A stretch of DNA of 64,000 nucleotides from an uncultured Phocaeicola sp. (lineage in GTDB: Bacteria; Bacteroidota; Bacteroidia; Bacteroidales; Bacteroidaceae). Below the pieces are notes generated by a model, which made no database searches, was not told the DNA's origin, and was given only the letters and a program-made list of their open reading frames with translations. A program made the translations under genes and the position numbers. Shown here in pieces: positions 10,847 to 18,893 of the stretch (position 1 is the stretch's first letter; every line of letters starts with the position of its first letter). The stretch covers positions 1 to 64,000 of the forward strand of contig CALUJA010000005.1 in the NCBI GenBank assembly GCA_944320845.1, written 5' to 3'.

Positions 10847-10854
10847 CAAAATTA
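10847..10854 (-). promoter_or_regulatory. dnaG promoter -7 box
   Basis: TAATTTTG on the minus strand ends only 10 bases before the dnaG ATG, so the transcript should be nearly leaderless. Confidence 0.6.
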
Positions 10855-10941
10855 CACAAAAAAACAAAAAGACGGGTTGTCTTGGTCGTTTCGTTCTGTT
10901 TTTTGGGCGATAATTTTTGTAGGTCTGTCCATGTTATGGGT

Positions 10942-10949
10942 TAACTTTG
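10942..10949 (+). promoter_or_regulatory. Acyltransferase gene promoter -7 box
   Basis: TAACTTTG lies 43 bases before ATG 10993 and matches TAnnTTTG. Confidence 0.6.
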
Positions 10950-10992
10950 CGAAAATATTTTTTATGAACTATCTAATTATTGGAATCAAGTA

Positions 10993-12081
10993 ATGAAACG
11001 TATCGTTTTTTTGGATTATCTGCGGATTTTCGCGTGTTTTCTGGTCATGGTTGTCCATGCGAGTGAAAATTTCTACGGAGCGGGCGGGGAGTCGGATTTG
11101 GTGGGGCCCCAGGCTTATCTTGCCAGCGAGGCAGACCGCCTGTGGGTATCGCTGTACGACGGCTTTTCGCGCATGTCGGTGCCTTTGTTCATCATCGTTT
11201 CGGCCTATCTTCTTGTGCCGATGCGGGAAGAGCAGACCTCATGGCAGTATCTCAAGCGGCGGTTCACGCGCATCCTGCCTCCCTTTTTCGTGTTCATGAT
11301 ACTGTACAGCACGTTGCCCCTGCTTTGGGGACAAATCAGCGGCGAGACTTCAGCAAGGGATTTGTCGCGGATACTTCTGAATTTCCCGACATTGGCCGGA
11401 CATCTCTGGTTTATGTACCCTCTTGTCAGCATTTATCTGTTTACGCCGGTGATATCTCCCTGGCTGCGGAAGGCCACGCCGAAGGAGGAGCTGTGTTTCA
11501 TCGGACTGTTTGTGCTTTCCACCTGCATCCCTTACCTTAACCGTTGGTGCGGAGAAGTCTGGGGTCAGTGCTTCTGGAACGAATATCACATGTTGTGGTA
11601 TTTTTCAGGCTATCTGGGCTACACTGTGATGGCGCATTACATACGGGTGCATCTGAAGTGGAGCCGCTCCACTCGCTTTGGCGTCGGACTTGCACTGGCC
11701 GTAGTGGGGCTTGCCCTGACGATTTATTCGTTTTATGTCCAGGCCGTCCCGGGAAAAGTACATGTCACTCCGGTGCTTGAAATAGGCTGGGCCATGTGTA
11801 CAATCAATTGTGTGATGGCTACGGCGGGGACATTCCTGCTGTTTACCTGCATCCGGTCGGAAAAGGCTCCGGGCTTTGTGACGGAAATGTCCAAGCTAAG
11901 CTACGGCGTGTACCTTATGCACATGTTTTGGCTGGGATTGTGGGTTTCGGTCTTCAAGTCGGCGCTGGAGCTGCCTACCGTCAGCGCGATTCCCTGCATT
12001 GCGATGGCTACATTTGTTTCCTGTTTCATTACTGCGAAGGTCATTTCATACATATCGGGCAGCAAGTGGATAATCGGATAA
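10993..12081 (+). CDS. Acyltransferase family 3 membrane protein
   Basis: Integral membrane O-acyltransferase of the OafA/NodX type, 362 aa with about ten hydrophobic segments. It opens with FLDYLRIFACFLVMVVHASE, the family's first helix with the conserved His. Near the C-terminus LSYGVYLMHMFWLGLW matches the usual last conserved block. Such proteins acetylate or succinylate surface sugars. The actual acceptor is not visible from context: neighbours are dnaG and mdh, each on the other strand. It is a single-gene unit ending at a bidirectional terminator. Confidence 0.85.
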   Translation: MKRIVFLDYLRIFACFLVMVVHASENFYGAGGESDLVGPQAYLASEADRLWVSLYDGFSRMSVPLFIIVSAYLLVPMREEQTSWQYLKRRFTRILPPFFVFMILYSTLPLLWGQISGETSARDLSRILLNFPTLAGHLWFMYPLVSIYLFTPVISPWLRKATPKEELCFIGLFVLSTCIPYLNRWCGEVWGQCFWNEYHMLWYFSGYLGYTVMAHYIRVHLKWSRSTRFGVGLALAVVGLALTIYSFYVQAVPGKVHVTPVLEIGWAMCTINCVMATAGTFLLFTCIRSEKAPGFVTEMSKLSYGVYLMHMFWLGLWVSVFKSALELPTVSAIPCIAMATFVSCFITAKVISYISGSKWIIG

Positions 12082-12090
12082 GGCATTGAC

Positions 12091-12129
12091 AATAAAAAAG
12101 GAGGAAGTCTGAAAACTTCCTCCTTTATA
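12091..12129. terminator. Bidirectional terminator between acyltransferase and mdh
   Basis: A perfect 12-bp stem AAAGGAGGAAGT/ACTTCCTCCTTT (12098-12109 with 12115-12126) is flanked by an A-run on the left, which serves as a T-run for the minus strand. It lies between two convergent genes. Confidence 0.88.
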
Positions 12130-12153
12130 GTATATGGTATACGGACAGTCTGA

Positions 12154-13155
12154 TTATTTGATGTTCGGGTTCAGCTTGTTCCATTCAGATACTGCGGGAA
12201 GAACGCCCATTGCGATGACTTCGTCGCGCAGTTCGCACAGGTGGGCATAGCTCTTGTCAAGGGCAGCCTGCTCTTCGGCCGTACCTTTCAGTTCGGCGCA
12301 GTGGCATCCGTCGGCAGTGATTGAAGTTTCCCAAGCCATCATGATATGGTCATACTTGTCGTTTGACACATACGTACCGGCCGGCCAGCGGAATGCTTTT
12401 CCACCCATGGCAGCACCAATCATTTCGATTGATACGTATGCCGGGCTCTGGAATGAAGAGCGTCCGCGCAGTGCGATGATGTTTGCTCCGCCTTTTGTTA
12501 CTTTCTGCTGGATTTCTGCCCATTGCTCTTTGGTCAGCGCATCCGTACCGATGATGTCTGTCAACGGCTTGCCGTTAACTTTTGCTGTAGAGGCAAATAC
12601 GGCCATCTGCTCGCCGTGGCCACCGTATGTACGGCAGTTTTCAACGGCATCCATAGATACACCGAAGTGTTTGGCCAGTTCGCTGCGCAGGCGGGTTGAG
12701 TCCAAAGCGGCCAGTGTAGTAACCTGAGACGGTTTCAGACCTGAATACAGCAGAGTAATCAAGCCGGTAATGTCGGCCGGGTTGAAGATAACCACGATAT
12801 GCTTAACATCCGGGCAGTATTGCTTTACGTTCTTGCCGAATTCTTCAGCGATGGCAGCATTGCCTTTCAGCAGGTCTTCACGGGTCATGCCTGCTTTGCG
12901 TGCAGCGCCGCCTGAGTTGACGATATATTTTGCATCAGTCAGTGCTTCCTTGATGTCAGAAGTGAAAGTTACGTTTACGCCTTCAAAACCGCAGTGGTAT
13001 AATTCTTCGGCAACGCCTTCCAACCCCGGAGCATACGGGTCATACAAACAGATGTTCGGAGTCAATCCCATCATAATGGCTGTTTGAGCCATGTTAGAAC
13101 CGATCATGCCGGCTGCACCAACAATGGTAAGCTTTTCATTCGTTACAAATTCCAT
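12154..13155 (-). CDS. mdh: Malate dehydrogenase (lactate/malate dehydrogenase family)
   Basis: NAD-dependent interconversion of malate and oxaloacetate in the cytosol, part of the branched fumarate/succinate pathway of Bacteroides. It is 333 aa. The N-terminal Rossmann fold reads IVGAAGMIGSNMAQ with CLYDPYAPGLEG after it. The mobile-loop region is GGAARKAGMTREDLLKGNA. The active-site His is in GGHGEQM, with FNPADITG before it. The family is certain; malate rather than lactate specificity is inferred from the genome type. It has its own promoter. Confidence 0.88.
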   Translation of the reverse strand: MEFVTNEKLTIVGAAGMIGSNMAQTAIMMGLTPNICLYDPYAPGLEGVAEELYHCGFEGVNVTFTSDIKEALTDAKYIVNSGGAARKAGMTREDLLKGNAAIAEEFGKNVKQYCPDVKHIVVIFNPADITGLITLLYSGLKPSQVTTLAALDSTRLRSELAKHFGVSMDAVENCRTYGGHGEQMAVFASTAKVNGKPLTDIIGTDALTKEQWAEIQQKVTKGGANIIALRGRSSFQSPAYVSIEMIGAAMGGKAFRWPAGTYVSNDKYDHIMMAWETSITADGCHCAELKGTAEEQAALDKSYAHLCELRDEVIAMGVLPAVSEWNKLNPNIK

Positions 13156-13200
13156 AATTCTATTGTTTAAGTTAAAGTGTTTGATTCCTTTTTACGGCTA

Positions 13201-13208
13201 CAAAGTTA
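13201..13208 (-). promoter_or_regulatory. mdh promoter -7 box
   Basis: TAACTTTG on the minus strand, 45 bases upstream of the mdh ATG. Confidence 0.65.
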
Positions 13209-13420
13209 GAAAGTTCTTGGTTAAAACGAAGCATCTGGTAGTCAAAAAATGGGGCGGCCGCAGTGCTTTTATTTTTATTACGGAAAAATTTCACTATTTT
13301 TAAGCGAAACATTTTCGATTTGCAAAGGGAAGGTTGCATTTTGCAGCCTGTCTGCGGCGGCTTGGGCTGAATCGTGGCGTTTTTTGGCTGCTTCCGCTTT
13401 CGTGCCCGAAGGTTTTTTAT

Positions 13421-13428
13421 TAATTTTG
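13421..13428 (+). promoter_or_regulatory. cca promoter -7 box
   Basis: TAATTTTG lies 20 bases before ATG 13449. It also rules out the upstream in-frame ATG at 13374. Confidence 0.65.
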
Positions 13429-13448
13429 CACCTCGTTATTTTAGACTT

Positions 13449-14879
13449 ATGGACGATATGGAATTGAAAGAACACTTCAGCGGCAAGATTTTTAGCCTTA
13501 TTTCCTGCACGGCGGATGAACTGGGACTGGAATGTTATGCCGTAGGAGGATATGTACGCGATATATTTCTGAACAGGCCGTCGAAGGACATTGACATTGT
13601 TGTGGTAGGAAGCGGCATTGAGATGGCGCAGGCTTTCGGGCAGAAACTGGGAAAAGGGGCGCATGTCGCGGTGTTCAAAAACTTCGGGACGGCACAAGTC
13701 AAGTATCATGATACGGAAGTGGAGTTTGTCGGAGCCAGAAAAGAGTCGTATAGCCACGACAGCCGGAAGCCGGTGGTAGAGGACGGGACGCTTGAAGACG
13801 ACCAGAACCGTCGCGACTTTACGGTCAACGCGATGGCCGTATGCCTGAACAAGGCGCGTTTCGGCGAGTTGGTCGACCCGTTTGGAGGGTTGGAAGACCT
13901 GAAGGAACGTACACTCCGCACTCCGCTTGACCCTGATATTACTTTTAGCGATGACCCGCTTCGCATGATGCGCTGTGTCCGTTTTGCTTCCCAACTCAAT
14001 TTTTATATCGACGACGATACTTTCCGCGCTTTGGAGCGCAACCGCGAGCGTATCAAGATTATATCCCGTGAGCGCATCGCGGATGAACTGAACAAGATTC
14101 TTCTCTCGCGCACCCCGTCAAAGGGCTTTGTGGAGCTTGACCGCTGCGGGCTGCTGCAGCTGATATTTCCGGAACTTGCCGCCTTGCAGGGCGTAGAGGT
14201 TCGCAACGGGCGCGGACACAAGGATAACTTCTATCATACGCTGGAAGTGGTGGACAATATTGCCAAAGTGAGCGACAGTCTGTGGCTGCGGTGGGCAGCT
14301 CTGCTGCACGATATCGGCAAGCCGCGCACGAAGCGTTGGGACCCCCGCCTCGGATGGACATTCCATAACCATAACTTTGTCGGTGAAAAGATGGTTCCCG
14401 ACCTGTTTCGCAGGATGAAGCTTCCTCTGAATGAGAAGATGAAGTATGTGCAAAAGCTGGTCGGACTGCACATGCGCCCGATTGTCATTGCCGATGATGT
14501 GGTGACAGACTCGGCGGTCCGCCGTCTTCTCTTTGAGGCGGGCGATGATATTGACGACTTGATGATGCTTTGTGAAGCCGACATCACGTCGAAAAACCGG
14601 GAGCGGAAACAGCGTTTCCTCGATAATTTCAAGCTGGTTCGTCAGAAGCTGAAGGATTTGGAGGAGAAGGATCGCGTCCGTAACTTCCAGCCTCCTGTCG
14701 ACGGAGCCGAAATCATGCGCGTGTTCGGCCTTCGTCCGTGCCGGGAAATCGGCGTGCTGAAGAGCGCCATCAAGGATGCCATTCTGGACGGAGTTATTCC
14801 AAACGAGCATGACGCCGCCTTTGACTTTATGCTGAAGCAGGCGGAACAGATGGGGTTGAAGCTGGTAAATCCCGCCTGA
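13449..14879 (+). CDS. cca: CCA tRNA nucleotidyltransferase with HD domain
   Basis: Adds or repairs the 3' CCA end of tRNAs. This is needed because neither the tRNA-Glu nor the tmRNA gene in this window encodes CCA. It is 476 aa. The class II nucleotidyltransferase head shows YAVGGYVRDIFLNRPSKDID, followed by RRDFTVNAMA and the template region DPLRMMRCVRFASQL. An HD phosphohydrolase domain (LLHDIGKPRTKRW) sits in the C-terminal half, as in many bacterial CCA/poly(A) polymerase family members. Poly(A) polymerase is the alternative family member but lacks this layout. Confidence 0.93.
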   Translation: MDDMELKEHFSGKIFSLISCTADELGLECYAVGGYVRDIFLNRPSKDIDIVVVGSGIEMAQAFGQKLGKGAHVAVFKNFGTAQVKYHDTEVEFVGARKESYSHDSRKPVVEDGTLEDDQNRRDFTVNAMAVCLNKARFGELVDPFGGLEDLKERTLRTPLDPDITFSDDPLRMMRCVRFASQLNFYIDDDTFRALERNRERIKIISRERIADELNKILLSRTPSKGFVELDRCGLLQLIFPELAALQGVEVRNGRGHKDNFYHTLEVVDNIAKVSDSLWLRWAALLHDIGKPRTKRWDPRLGWTFHNHNFVGEKMVPDLFRRMKLPLNEKMKYVQKLVGLHMRPIVIADDVVTDSAVRRLLFEAGDDIDDLMMLCEADITSKNRERKQRFLDNFKLVRQKLKDLEEKDRVRNFQPPVDGAEIMRVFGLRPCREIGVLKSAIKDAILDGVIPNEHDAAFDFMLKQAEQMGLKLVNPA

Positions 14880-14907
14880 TTGGGTTCTTGTCCTTTTTCT
14901 TCTTTGG

Positions 14908-14929
14908 TCCTGCCGGGGCGGGACAGGAT
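14908..14929 (+). terminator. Possible cca terminator
   Basis: A short GC-rich hairpin (TCCTGCC pairing with GG-ACAGGA with one mismatch) lies 30 bases after cca. It is followed by an AT-rich palindrome (GAAAAATATTTTTC) rather than a pure T-run. Confidence 0.45.
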
Positions 14930-15172
14930 GAAAAATATTTTTCTTCAGGAGAAAAATGTCTGATTGCCTGAGGAAAACGGAAGCTGAACCATAAAGGAGA
15001 AATGATGTCATAAGAAAATTTTCTGAATCTGCAATAATCGGGCGGCTTTATAAATTAGAAGTTGTCCGATTATCCTGCTTACAGTGGCTTGTGTGCTGCT
15101 TTTTCTTTTGTTTGGTTGTCTAATTTAGAAAACCTGACGAATCGTCGGTTTTCTTTTCCGGATAAAAAGACT

Positions 15173-15180
15173 TATCTTTG
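15173..15180 (+). promoter_or_regulatory. nrdDG promoter -7 box
   Basis: TATCTTTG lies just upstream of the cobalamin riboswitch, so the riboswitch is within the first part of the nrdDG transcript. Confidence 0.7.
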
Positions 15181-15187
15181 TAGGGCT

Positions 15188-15378
15188 TTTTCAATGCGGT
15201 AACAAGGCGTTTTAAAAGGGAATGCCGTGAAAGTCGGCAACAGTACCCGCTGCTGTGATTTTTCGAAGAACCGTAACAGGCGGCTTCCGCCGCCCGCCAC
15301 TGCGACCTCCGGATTGCGGGAAGGCGTTACGGGGATGAATCAGTCAGAAGACCTGCCGGGAAAGGCTGAATGACCTTT
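15188..15378 (+). promoter_or_regulatory. Cobalamin (B12) riboswitch
   Basis: The leader of nrdDG contains the conserved blocks of the B12 element in order. They are AAGGGAATGCCGTGAAAGTC with GGCAACAGTACCCGCTGCTG, then the variable hairpin with GCCACTGCGACC, GGGAAGGCG, and finally GAATCAGTCAGAAGACCTGC. An AAAGG/CCTTT hairpin followed by a T-rich run (15361-15394) may be the expression platform. Known behaviour of the class: adenosylcobalamin binding lowers expression. Placement before a B12-independent reductase fits shut-down when B12 is plentiful. Confidence 0.93.
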
Positions 15379-15409
15379 ATGTTTTATTTTTTATTCTTGC
15401 AAAAAGATT

Positions 15410-17800
15410 ATGAGTACAGTCGGAATCAGTATTGTCAAGCGTGACGGAAAGCGGGAGGACTTTTCGTCGGTCAAGATTGCAAATGCCATCGGCAAGGCCT
15501 TTGAGGCCACAGGGATGGACAGGCAGGATGAAAGGATAGGGGGAATCGTGCAGAGAGTGGTCTCCCATTTTGGAAAAGATGTCATCGGAGTAGAGGAAAT
15601 CCAGGATATTGTGGAGATGGAGCTGATGAAGGAGCAGCCGGAAGTGGCGAAGAAATATATCATCTACCGCCAGTGGCGCAATGTGGAGCGGGAACGGAAG
15701 ACGCAAATCAAGCATATCATGGATGGAATCGTGGCGATTGACAGGAATGATGTGAACTTGAGCAATGCCAACATGTCGAGCCATACGCCTGCGGGACAGA
15801 TGATGACCTTTGCTTCGGAGATTACGAAAGACTATACCTACAAGTATCTCCTGCCGCAGAAGTATGCCGAGGCGCACCAGGCGGGCGACATCCATATCCA
15901 CGACCTGGACTATTATCCCACGAAGACCACGACATGCATACAGTATGATTTGGATGACCTTTTCGAGCGCGGCTTTCATACCAAGAACGGAAGCATCCGC
16001 ACGCCGCAGTCCATCCAGAGCTACGCTACACTGGCCACTATCATCTTTCAGACCAACCAGAATGAGCAGCACGGCGGGCAGGCTATCCCGGCCTTCGACT
16101 TCTTTATGGCGAAGGGAGTGCTGAAAAGCTATCAGAAGGCGGTTGCTTCCATGCTGTCTTTCTGTCTGGAGATGCAGGGAAAAACGGTGGATGACCGCCT
16201 GCTGCATGAGTCGGTGCGGCGCAATCTGCTGTCCGTCCTCCCTTCGGCCCAGAGCCGGGAGGCGTTGGTAGCCGACCTTCATGCGCATCATCTGGCCGTA
16301 GACGGCTTTCTGGCATCCATATTGGATAGGGCATACGAGCAGGTGCAGAAGGAAACGCATCAGGCGATGGAGGGATTCATCCACAATCTGAATACCATGC
16401 ATTCGCGGGGAGGGAACCAGGTGGTGTTCAGCTCCATCAATTACGGCACGGATACATCTCCCGAAGGGCGTATGGTCATCGGGCAGCTTCTGAAGGCCAC
16501 GGTCGAAGGACTCGGCCTGAACGGGGAAGTGCCTGTCTTTCCGATTCAGATATTCAAGGTTAAAGACGGCGTTTCCTATTCGGATGCCGACTATGCGCGC
16601 GCCATGACCAATCTCGACGCCGCGCTTGAAGGCAGGATGGAGTTTGAAGCCCCGAACTTCGACCTGTTTTTGCAGGCTTGCCGCACGACGGCCAAGGCCT
16701 TGTTTCCGAATTTCATGTTTCTTGACACGCCTTTTAACCGTCACGAGAAATGGGATGCTTCCGACCCGAAGCGTTATCGCTATGAGCTGGCGACGATGGG
16801 ATGCCGTACGCGCGTATTCGAGAACCTGAACGGAGAGAAGACTTCATTGGGCCGCGGCAATCTTTCGTTTACGACAATGAATCTTCCCCGCCTGGCCATT
16901 GAAGCCCGCATCAAGGCCGAAAGCCAGGTCGGCGACGGCTATCCGGAGGCAGTGACGCGCAGGGCGGAGGCGTTGTTCCTTGATTCCGTGGAAAAGATGT
17001 CGGCCTTCATCGCCGAGCAGCTTTATGTCCGTTACCGCTATCAGCGCACGGCGCTCGCCCGCCAGTTTCCTTTCATGATGGGGAACGATGTATGGAAGGG
17101 CGGGGGTGCTCTGTCTCCGAACGATGAAGTGGGGGATGTGTTGAATCAAGGCACACTCGGCATCGGATTCATAGGCGGACACAACGCGATGGTCGCTCTC
17201 TACGGTGAGGGCGGCGGGCACGGGCACAGCCGCAAGGCGTGGGAGACCCTGTATGAAGCGGTCTTGCGGATGAACAAGGTGGCCGAAGCGTATAAGGAGA
17301 AGTATCATCTGAACTATTCGGTGCTTGCAACTCCTGCCGAAGGCCTGTCCGGACGCTTCACCCGATTGGACAAGCGCCGCTATGGCATTATTGCAGGAGT
17401 GACAGACCGTGACTATTATGTCAATTCTTTCCATGTCGATGTCAGAGAACCCATAGGCATTGTGGATAAGATAAAGTGTGAAGCCCCGTTTCATGCCTTG
17501 ACAAAGGGCGGCCACATCACCTACGTGGAGCTGGACGGAGAGGCACAAAAGAATGTTCGTGCCATCGTCAAGATTGTTAAGGTAATGCATGACGCGGGTA
17601 TCGGCTATGGTTCCATCAATCATCCGGTGGATACTTGCCACGATTGCGGCTACAAAGGGGTGATTTATGACAAGTGTCCGATATGCCGGAGCGAGAATAT
17701 CTTGCGTATGCGCCGCATTACCGGTTATCTGACCGGTGACTTGAACAGCTGGAACTCGGCCAAGCGGGCGGAAGAGCGCGACCGCGTGAAGCATAACTGA
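15410..17800 (+). CDS. nrdD: Anaerobic ribonucleoside-triphosphate reductase (class III)
   Basis: Oxygen-sensitive glycyl-radical enzyme that makes dNTPs during strict anaerobic growth. It is 796 aa. An ATP-cone opens the protein (ISIVKRDGKREDFSSVKIAN). The catalytic barrel follows, with the thiyl-radical region downstream of MGCRTRVFENLNGEK. A C-terminal zinc ribbon carries CHDCGYKGVIYDKCPIC. The glycyl radical motif RRITGYLTGDL places the radical at about Gly772. nrdG follows after 18 bases. Regulation by the B12 riboswitch is direct from the leader. Confidence 0.97.
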   Translation: MSTVGISIVKRDGKREDFSSVKIANAIGKAFEATGMDRQDERIGGIVQRVVSHFGKDVIGVEEIQDIVEMELMKEQPEVAKKYIIYRQWRNVERERKTQIKHIMDGIVAIDRNDVNLSNANMSSHTPAGQMMTFASEITKDYTYKYLLPQKYAEAHQAGDIHIHDLDYYPTKTTTCIQYDLDDLFERGFHTKNGSIRTPQSIQSYATLATIIFQTNQNEQHGGQAIPAFDFFMAKGVLKSYQKAVASMLSFCLEMQGKTVDDRLLHESVRRNLLSVLPSAQSREALVADLHAHHLAVDGFLASILDRAYEQVQKETHQAMEGFIHNLNTMHSRGGNQVVFSSINYGTDTSPEGRMVIGQLLKATVEGLGLNGEVPVFPIQIFKVKDGVSYSDADYARAMTNLDAALEGRMEFEAPNFDLFLQACRTTAKALFPNFMFLDTPFNRHEKWDASDPKRYRYELATMGCRTRVFENLNGEKTSLGRGNLSFTTMNLPRLAIEARIKAESQVGDGYPEAVTRRAEALFLDSVEKMSAFIAEQLYVRYRYQRTALARQFPFMMGNDVWKGGGALSPNDEVGDVLNQGTLGIGFIGGHNAMVALYGEGGGHGHSRKAWETLYEAVLRMNKVAEAYKEKYHLNYSVLATPAEGLSGRFTRLDKRRYGIIAGVTDRDYYVNSFHVDVREPIGIVDKIKCEAPFHALTKGGHITYVELDGEAQKNVRAIVKIVKVMHDAGIGYGSINHPVDTCHDCGYKGVIYDKCPICRSENILRMRRITGYLTGDLNSWNSAKRAEERDRVKHN

Positions 17801-17818
17801 TGTCATCCGCTTGTCTGT

Positions 17819-18283
17819 ATGCTGCACTGTCTGTATACTTACCCTGAAACCATAGTCGACGGTGAGGGCATCCGTTATTCCATCTATTTGGCGGGGTGCG
17901 CTCACCGCTGCAAGGGATGTCATAATCCGGAGTCATGGAATCCGGAGGCCGGGTATCCGCTGACTCCGGAACGGATAGAAGAGATTGTCGGAGAAATCAA
18001 TTCCAACCCTTTGCTGGATGGAGTGACCTTTTCGGGCGGGGATCCGTTTTTTTATCCTCAGGAGTTTCTTCCTGTCTTGCGGCGGATAAAGATGGCCACC
18101 GGACTGAATATATGGTGCTATACCGGGTATACGTATGAAGAATTGTCGGCCGATCCGGTGCGGAAGGCGTTGCTTCCTTATATTGATGTGCTGGTAGACG
18201 GGCCTTTTGTCGAGAGTCTCTATTCTCCTTATCTGGAGTTCCGGGGAAGCAGCAACCAGCGTATCCTGCGCCTGAAGGCTTGA
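17819..18283 (+). CDS. nrdG: Anaerobic ribonucleotide reductase activating protein
   Basis: Radical SAM enzyme that uses a 4Fe-4S cluster to install the glycyl radical on NrdD. It is 154 aa, normal for the family. The cluster motif CxxxCxxC is seen in [18 protein letters not shown], followed by SAM-binding [15 protein letters not shown]. It shares the nrdD transcript and the riboswitch. A strong terminator follows. Confidence 0.96.
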   Translation: MLHCLYTYPETIVDGEGIRYSIYLAGCAHRCKGCHNPESWNPEAGYPLTPERIEEIVGEINSNPLLDGVTFSGGDPFFYPQEFLPVLRRIKMATGLNIWCYTGYTYEELSADPVRKALLPYIDVLVDGPFVESLYSPYLEFRGSSNQRILRLKA

Positions 18284-18296
18284 AAAATATTTCTTG

Positions 18297-18339
18297 CGGC
18301 GGGCAGAATCTTTTTTTGAAAGGTTCTGCCCGCCGTTTT
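18297..18339 (+). terminator. nrdDG terminator
   Basis: A 12-bp stem CGGCGGGCAGAA/TTCTGCCCGCCG with a 15-base loop and TTTT after it, directly past nrdG. Confidence 0.9.
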
Positions 18340-18462
18340 CCGCTGTCCCGCCGCTTTTTCGTGTCGGTGCGGCAGTTGTTGCAAAAGTGTGACAGCGCAG
18401 GATGTCCGTTGCTTGACATAAATCATGAAATCAGTCCGTTCCCGAAAAAACAGTCCGGAAGA

Positions 18463-18494
18463 TGTTGTATGGTAAAAGAAAAGCCATACCTTTG
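18463..18494 (+). promoter_or_regulatory. Promoter of the candidate small RNA
   Basis: TACCTTTG at 18487-18494 with TTG about 19 bases upstream is a good Bacteroidota promoter, yet no protein start follows for 400 bases. The spacer itself contains one copy of the GGTAAAAG repeat (18471-18478). Confidence 0.65.
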
Positions 18495-18500
18495 CACTGT

Positions 18501-18727
18501 GGTTGTGAAACCGCAAGATTAAAAATCAATAAGGTATAGTTTAAGGTAAAAGACAAAGCAATTTAAGTTTAGGTTAAGTAAGTAAAAGGTATTGGTTTAA
18601 AAGGTAAAAGTTTTCAGGAATTAAGTTGGAATAGGTTTTAGGATTGCTTTGAGGTAAAAGAGAGAAGGATAACAAACCTTTAATGATTAAATCTAAGATG
18701 AAAAGAACCCTTTAATGGGGGTTCTTT
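18501..18727 (+). ncRNA. Candidate small RNA with GGTAAAAG repeats
   Basis: About 225 bases between a consensus promoter and a hairpin, with no open reading frame of note. The sequence is rich in A and G, poor in C, and carries exact GGTAAAAG copies at 18545-18552, 18603-18610 and 18653-18660. There is also a shifted GTAAAAGG at 18582-18589 and several AGGTTTA/AGGTTAA relatives. Little pairing potential is seen until the terminal hairpin, so it may act by repeated single-stranded sites. It does not match an RNA family I recognise; a long 5' leader of manA is the main alternative. Confidence 0.45.
18702..18727 (+). terminator. Hairpin at the end of the candidate small RNA
   Basis: A perfect 9-bp stem AAAGAACCC/GGGTTCTTT. 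The T-run is only the TTT of the stem itself, so termination strength is uncertain. Confidence 0.5.
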
Positions 18728-18854
18728 AAGATGTAGGCGGGTCTTGTTCGACAAAGGCACGCTTTTTTTGTCCCCTTTCCCCCGTCCTTTATTATTTGGT
18801 CGGAACTTTCTTAAAAAATTAAGGAAAATCAGTGGCCATCTTCAAAGAAATAGT

Positions 18855-18862
18855 TATTTTTG
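18855..18862 (+). promoter_or_regulatory. manA promoter -7 box
   Basis: TATTTTTG lies 32 bases before the manA ATG and downstream of the candidate small RNA, suggesting manA has its own promoter. Confidence 0.6.
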
Positions 18863-18893
18863 TGTCAGTTCTAACTTTTTAAACCATAAAGAT

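Noticed and set aside
15377-16744. 455-codon open frame antisense to nrdD
   Set aside because: nrdD is unambiguous on the plus strand.
18501-18727. CRISPR-like array because of repeated GGTAAAAG
   Set aside because: Repeats are only 8 bases, spacing is irregular (58, 50 bases) and no cas genes are present.
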